DNA of 64,000 nucleotides, taken from the NCBI GenBank assembly GCA_963836355.1, contig CAWIJO010000025.1, positions 1 through 64,000 of the forward strand, given 5' to 3'. The stretch comes from Palsa-506 sp963836355. GTDB lineage: Bacteria; Actinomycetota; Actinomycetes; Streptosporangiales; Streptosporangiaceae. Below are positions 60,112 to 64,000 of this stretch, piece by piece (within the stretch, counting starts at the first letter, position 1; every line of letters begins with the position of its first letter). Below the pieces are notes generated by a model. It did no database searches, was not told the DNA's origin, and saw only the letters and a list, made by a program, of their open reading frames with translations. Position numbers and translations under genes: made by a program.

Positions 60112-61268
60112 CTGCACTGGCCGGCCAGACCGGGCGGCCGCCCCGGCTGGCGGTCGTCCGGGCCTGGGTCAGGTGTTCCCGGATCCGCCAGGAACTCGCT
60201 GAGTGCCCGGTAGTAGGGCGCGATAGTGCCGGTGTCCGCGTACTCGCTGGCGCCGTGCTGGCCGTCGCCGCCGATGCCGAAGGCGACGGCGGCAATGCCG
60301 CGCTGGTAGTAGAAGCGCGCGTCGCCTGCGCCGTGCTTGCGCAGGAAACCGCCGCGGTAACCCTGGTTCCGCGCGGCCCGCTGCAGGCTGCGTACCTCCG
60401 GGCGATCGGTATCGGCGCGGTGCGGCGGGTCGGCATGATCGACCTCGGCCGTGACGCCGGGCTCGCAGCAGGCGGTCAGATAGGCCGCGATCTCATCGCC
60501 GGACCTGCCGTTGAAGTCCGCGTCCCCGGGCGGGAACCTGATGTCGAGCCAGGCCTCGGCCAGGTCCGGGATCTGGTTGCGGGTGGTGTTGGGGGTCTGG
60601 ATTCTCGCCAGGTTGACGGTGGTCCGCCAGGCCTCTTCGGTGGCGACGGGGTACCTGGCCAGCACGTTGCCCACGCTGTGGTGCAGCTTGACCAGGGCGT
60701 TGTCGCCAAGCCACTGGTACGCGCTGTGCGCCCCATGCCCGGTAGCCCGCAGCGTCGCGGTGACGATTCCCTTGGACTCGGTCACGATATCCAGTCCGCT
60801 GTGCTCGCCGATGACGACGAAATCGCCGCTGACGCCCCGCTCAAGCTGGTGCAGCGTGCCGTCCCGGCCGCCGACCTCCTCGTCGGTCACCAGCTGCAGC
60901 GCGATCGGGTACGGCAGTCGGCCGGCCAGCTCGCCGAATACCTGCGCCATGACCAGCGCCGACAGCTTCATGTCCTGGGCGCCCCTGGCGTACAGCCGGG
61001 TGCCATCGCGGCGCGGCCGGAACTGGTCTGGCGGCGCCGGCACCACGTCAAGGTGCGCGTTGAGGATGACCCGGAACCGCGATCGCCGCGTCCCGGGATA
61101 GACCAGCGCGCTCGGCTTTCCGTTGGAGTCGAACCGCTCCACCGTGCCGCCGGGGCCGGCGAACCCGAGTACATAGCCGAGTGCCCGGCGCAGGTCATCG
61201 GGCCGGTCGCAGGTCGATGGCACAGCAAGTAGCTCGCAGGCAGCAGTCAGGAATGCCTCGGTATCCAT
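60108..61268 (-). CDS. M20 family metallopeptidase / deacylase
   Basis: 386 aa from ATG 61268. Zinc site: VILNAHLDVVPAPPDQF (His, Asp), RGAQDMKLSALVMAQV (bridging Asp), LQLVTDEEVGGRDGT (catalytic Glu-Glu), GEHSGLDIVTESKG, dimerisation domain ATGHGAHSAYQWLGDNALVKL, and C-terminal GFLRKHGAGDARFYYQRGIAAVAFGIGG with the last His in HGASEYADTGT. Matches the ArgE/DapE group. Hydrolyses an N-acyl amino acid or dipeptide; substrate open. Its stop shares the CTAG at 60108-60111 with the convergent aldo/keto reductase. Confidence 0.88.
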   Translation of the reverse strand: MDTEAFLTAACELLAVPSTCDRPDDLRRALGYVLGFAGPGGTVERFDSNGKPSALVYPGTRRSRFRVILNAHLDVVPAPPDQFRPRRDGTRLYARGAQDMKLSALVMAQVFGELAGRLPYPIALQLVTDEEVGGRDGTLHQLERGVSGDFVVIGEHSGLDIVTESKGIVTATLRATGHGAHSAYQWLGDNALVKLHHSVGNVLARYPVATEEAWRTTVNLARIQTPNTTRNQIPDLAEAWLDIRFPPGDADFNGRSGDEIAAYLTACCEPGVTAEVDHADPPHRADTDRPEVRSLQRAARNQGYRGGFLRKHGAGDARFYYQRGIAAVAFGIGGDGQHGASEYADTGTIAPYYRALSEFLADPGTPDPGPDDRQPGRPPGLAGQCS

Positions 61269-61320
61269 CGCAACATCCTCCCGCGGATCGCTGCCGCGCC
61301 GGCATGAGACAGTGGCCCGC

Positions 61321-62250
61321 ATGAGCCAAGTCCCGAGAGTGGGCGTCGTGTTCCGGCCGCAGCTGCCGCCCGAGCGGCTGCGCGAGTTCGTAATGTCGGC
61401 GGAAGCGGCCGGCCTGGATGACGTCTGGCTATGGGAAGACTGTTTCGCGGAAGGCGGTCTGGCCAGCGCTGCCGCCGCGCTCCCGTGGACTAGCTCGGTG
61501 CGGATCGGCCTGGGCCTGATGCCGGTGCCGCTGCGCAACCCGGCGCTGGCGGCCATGGAGATCGCGACGCTGGCGCGGCTGTTTCCCGGCCGCTTCGTCC
61601 CCGCCGCCGGGCACGGCGTGCTGCCGTGGATGGACCAGGTGGGGGCCGGGGCCAGGTCCCCGATGAGGCTGCTGCGTGAGTGGGTGACGGCGACCAGGTC
61701 TTTGCTCGGCGGGCAGAGCGTCACGGTCGGCGGGGAGTACGTGCGGCTGAACCGGGTTGCCCTGGGCTGGCCGCCGGATGCTGCCCCGCCGCTGCTGGTC
61801 GGCGCGCGCGGGCCGAAGACGCTCGCGCTGGCCGGGGAAATCGCCGACGGCCTCGTGCTCGATGCGGGCATCTCGCCCGTCCGCGTCGGCCGTGCGGTCG
61901 CGGCGGCCGCAGCGGCCCGGCCCCAGGAGCCGCCTCCTGCGGCCCGGCCCCAGGAGGCGGCTGCGGCCCGGCTCCAGCAGGTCGTCGTGTACCTGTTGTG
62001 CGGTGCTGGGCCAGCTGACTGGGAGCGGATCGAGGCAGAACTCGCCGAGTCAGCGGAGCCGCGCACCGACCGGGCCGCGGTCGGGTCGCCTGCCGATGTA
62101 GCGCACGCCATCCGCCGGGTCGCCGACGCGGGCGCGACCACCATCGTGCTGCAGCCGACCGCGAACGACCAGGACACCGGCGCGCTGATCGGGCTCGCTG
62201 CCGCTGCACGAGCCGCGCTGCACAGCGCCTGCAACCCCGGCCGGATGTAG
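61321..62250 (+). CDS. LLM class (luciferase-like) flavin-dependent oxidoreductase
   Basis: 309 aa from ATG 61321. TIM-barrel, F420- or FMN-type LLM: RVGVVFRPQLPPERLREFVMSAEAAGLDDVWLWEDCFAEGGLASAAAALPWTSSVRIGLGLMPVPLRNPALAAMEIATLARLFPGRFVPAAGHG; then LREWVTATRSLLGG, PPLLVGARGPKTLALAGEIADGLVLDAGISP. An Ala/Pro/Gln-rich insertion of ~25 residues (about 205-225, with a repeated PQEPP/PQEA unit) is unusual. Substrate unknown. Lies between the M20 gene (divergent) and a methyltransferase. Confidence 0.86.
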   Translation: MSQVPRVGVVFRPQLPPERLREFVMSAEAAGLDDVWLWEDCFAEGGLASAAAALPWTSSVRIGLGLMPVPLRNPALAAMEIATLARLFPGRFVPAAGHGVLPWMDQVGAGARSPMRLLREWVTATRSLLGGQSVTVGGEYVRLNRVALGWPPDAAPPLLVGARGPKTLALAGEIADGLVLDAGISPVRVGRAVAAAAAARPQEPPPAARPQEAAAARLQQVVVYLLCGAGPADWERIEAELAESAEPRTDRAAVGSPADVAHAIRRVADAGATTIVLQPTANDQDTGALIGLAAAARAALHSACNPGRM

Positions 62251-62327
62251 GTCTCGACGGACTGGCCCCTCTCGCTGAGGGGAAAACCAGTGGCGTGCAC
62301 CCCGTGCGGCCTGGTTGCGTGGCCTGC

Positions 62328-63068
62328 ATGACTGGGTTCGATGATCCCGAGTTCTTCGGTGAGCGGTGGGCGGATGCCTATGTGCAGGGTCCGGGTCCCG
62401 ATGGCCCCGATCCTGCCCTCGCGGTGGAGTTCCTCGCCGGGCTATCAGACGGCGGCCGGGTCCTGGAACTGGCGATCGGAACCGGCCGGGTGGGGCTGCC
62501 GCTGGCCGGCCGGGGCGTCACCGTGGAGGGCGTCGAGGCCTCTGCGCAGATGGTGGCACGGCTCCGTGCCAAGCCGGGCGGCGAGCAGATCCCGGTCACC
62601 ATCGGCGACTTGGCCGATGTGCCGGTAACAGGGCCGTTCCGGCTCGTGTACCTGGTGTTCAACACGCTGTTCAACCTGCCCAACCAGGACCGGCAGATAG
62701 CATGCTTCCGCAACGTCGCGAAGGTCCTGGACCCGGACGGGATGTTCGTCATCGAATGCCTCGTGCCCGACCCGGCCCGGTTCGACCGTGGCCAGCGCGT
62801 CGAGGCGCTGGCCGTGACCGAAGACTCAGCGACGATAGAGGTGCTCAGGCACGACCCAGTCGCCCAGCGCTACAGCACTCAGAAGATCACCTTCAGCGGC
62901 CAGGGGATCCGGATGCTGCCGGTAGCGCTGCGCTACGCCTGGCCGAGCGAGCTCGACCTGATGGCCAGCCAGGCCGGCCTCCGGCTCACCGAGCGGTACG
63001 CAGGCTGGGACCGGCGGCCGTTCGGGTCCGACAGCATCAGTCACGTCTCGGTGTACCAGCCAGGCTGA
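62328..63068 (+). CDS. Class I SAM-dependent methyltransferase
   Basis: 246 aa from ATG 62328. Motif I RVLELAIGTGRVGLPLAGRGVTVEGVEASAQMVARLRAK (about 45-83), motif II-like GDLADVPVTGPFRLVYLVFNTLFNLPNQDRQIACFRNVAKVLDPDGMFVIECLVPD, and C-terminal AWPSELDLMASQAGLRLTERYAGWDRRPFGSDSISHVSVYQPG, the common actinobacterial small-molecule methyltransferase type. Acceptor unknown. Likely monocistronic. Confidence 0.86.
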   Translation: MTGFDDPEFFGERWADAYVQGPGPDGPDPALAVEFLAGLSDGGRVLELAIGTGRVGLPLAGRGVTVEGVEASAQMVARLRAKPGGEQIPVTIGDLADVPVTGPFRLVYLVFNTLFNLPNQDRQIACFRNVAKVLDPDGMFVIECLVPDPARFDRGQRVEALAVTEDSATIEVLRHDPVAQRYSTQKITFSGQGIRMLPVALRYAWPSELDLMASQAGLRLTERYAGWDRRPFGSDSISHVSVYQPG

Positions 63069-63196
63069 CCAGCAGGCGGACGAGACCGTCGGCATCCCGT
63101 CGGCGCCGCACCGAGGCCTCCCGGATGGCGTGCCGCGCCGAGGCCACCTGGATGGCGGCGGCCCCGGCGCCTTGGTGATCGCGTCGCTACGGTCCG

Positions 63197-63748
63197 CTAC
63201 TTCCGCACGGGCCGCACGATCAGGTAGACCGGCCCGGTCCGCGAGCAGGCCCTGAACGGGAACGGGATCAGCTTGGACCTGGTCTGATTCGGCGGGAACA
63301 CCCGCAGTCCGGCGGCAGTGACCGGATGGCATACCGACGCCGGGAAGTTGCCGGCGTCCACGATTTGCAGCACGGCCGTCGCGGTCTTGCCACGCCCGAT
63401 CGTCACGGAGTGCGCGGTGCGAGTAAAGGCAGCCCTGCTACCGAGCCGGTGGCGGTGCAGGTCGATGGCCCTGACGAAGGGGAAGCCGTTCAGTGTGCAG
63501 CGATGCCCGGACAAGTTGGTGAACTCCAGGTGATAAAAGGTGCTGCCGGCCGTTCCGCTGCCATTTGTGTTAATCCAGATGACCAGCCCGGGTGTCTCGC
63601 ATGCGCGCGGGACAGCCCGGGCAGCCGGGGCAGCCGGGGCAGCGGGCGATCCCGGCGCCGCAAGCGCAAGGCCGGGCAGCAGAAGCACGGCGGAGGCGGC
63701 GGCTGCCGAAGCGGCAATCCGGCGCACGGCGCGGGTGGTCAGTTTCAT
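63197..63748 (-). CDS. Secreted DUF4232 protein
   Basis: 183 aa from ATG 63748, GAGGGGGA seven bases upstream. Signal peptide: MKLTTRAVRRIAASAAAASAVLLLPGLALAAP, cleavage likely after ALA (~30). Then Ala/Pro linker and the DUF4232 domain: ACETPGLVIWINTNGSGTAGSTFYHLEFTNLSGHRCTLNGFPFVRAID, VTIGRGKTATAVLQIVDAGNFPASVCHPVTAAGLRVFPPNQT, ending VYLIVRP. Four cysteines, probably two disulfides. Extracytoplasmic beta sandwich of unknown function, widespread in streptomycetes and relatives. Confidence 0.9.
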   Translation of the reverse strand: MKLTTRAVRRIAASAAAASAVLLLPGLALAAPGSPAAPAAPAARAVPRACETPGLVIWINTNGSGTAGSTFYHLEFTNLSGHRCTLNGFPFVRAIDLHRHRLGSRAAFTRTAHSVTIGRGKTATAVLQIVDAGNFPASVCHPVTAAGLRVFPPNQTRSKLIPFPFRACSRTGPVYLIVRPVRK

Positions 63749-64000
63749 GATTCCCCCTCAGGTATGGCTAGCTAGGTTCCGGTGACTAGCAATAAGTATG
63801 GGCAGTGACTGCCCGGCGGAAAAGACGACCGGCCGTATCGCGGGCGAAAGCTGACTCACGGATGATCCGGGAGGTTCTGACGCACGAATCTTCCGCGATC
63901 AAGAAGCGCTCGCCGATTGTGTGGCTGTGGTGGCTGCGGCGTTATGGTGGCTGTGGGTGCGGGCTGTGATGGCTATGGGCTGTGGGGGTGTTGTGCGGCT
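63749..64000. other. Intergenic at the right edge
   Basis: Holds the second copy of the palindromic repeat (63857-63940), then a GTGGCTGTGG-rich tract to the end. No coding sequence seen. Confidence 0.4.
63857..63940. repeat. Dispersed palindromic repeat, copy 2
   Basis: Begins CACGGATGATCCGGGAGG, then CTGACGCACGAATCTTCCGCGATCA..., aligned with 51461-51540. The stem that is perfect in copy 1 is worn here (CTCACGGA against TCCGCGATCA). Followed by the same GTGG-rich tract. Confidence 0.6.

Noticed and set aside
61269..62300. A long N-terminal extension of the M20 peptidase
   Set aside because: It is the antisense shadow of the LLM oxidoreductase; the peptidase starts at ATG 61268 with a normal family N terminus.
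1..64000. CRISPR arrays, rRNA and tRNA genes
   Set aside because: No regularly spaced repeats and no conserved RNA gene sequences were seen on either strand.

Overview
The window is 64 kb of high-GC DNA with the codon bias, frequent GTG starts and ATGA/GTGA gene overlaps of an actinomycete chromosome. Domain families such as DUF6262, LAL-type LuxR giants, GAP/Sap and DUF4232 also point to a filamentous actinobacterium. The genus cannot be fixed from the sequence. No rRNA, tRNA or CRISPR array was seen.

Bases 1-17,200 are a graveyard of mobile elements. Element A is a Tn554-like cassette on the minus strand: tnpA intact at 8943-10091, tnpB broken, tnpC broken and running off the left edge. 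A second Tn554-like cassette, element B (805-6804, three tyrosine recombinases plus a DUF6262 protein), sits inside the tnpB of element A. The two halves of that tnpB rejoin in frame if element B and one flanking hexamer are removed. To the right, element C (10544-15196: two tyrosine recombinases plus a PD-(D/E)XK-like nuclease gene) sits inside a TnsA-like transposase endonuclease gene. Its halves also rejoin in frame. All four ends of B and C read TTA... inward next to a 6-base core, which gives a concrete model of how this recombinase family inserts. A decayed TnsB-like gene follows.

Bases 16,860-27,600 are a transition zone: a truncated DinB-like gene, small orphan genes (DsrE-like, SnoaL-like), an HD-domain/LuxR regulator, a RodZ-like membrane protein, a frameshifted LanC-like gene, and a TetR regulator divergent from a DrrAB-type ABC exporter with a visible operator. 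Next come IS5-like and IS630 remnants and a shred of a thiamine-diphosphate enzyme.

Bases 27,655-64,000 are mostly ordinary chromosome: glgB, two LAL regulators, a HAD hydrolase, a GAP-family membrane protein and glutamate decarboxylase. A likely amino-acid block follows (aldo/keto reductase, ornithine cyclodeaminase-like, threonine-dehydratase-like, cysteine-desulfurase-like, OsmC). Then comes a complete branched-chain-amino-acid-type ABC importer (livKHMGF-like) ending in a thiamine-diphosphate enzyme. The right part holds DUF1801, a response-regulator-like protein, crotonase, two DUF202 proteins, otsA, a LapA-like protein, a deaminase, a PrmC-like methyltransferase, a frameshifted aldo/keto reductase, an M20 peptidase, an LLM flavoprotein, a methyltransferase and a secreted DUF4232 protein. 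A palindromic dispersed repeat occurs at 51,455 and again near the right edge.

Several genes carry single-base frameshifts in GC-rich runs. In the mobile zone these fit real decay; in the LanC-like and aldo/keto reductase genes sequencing error is also possible.
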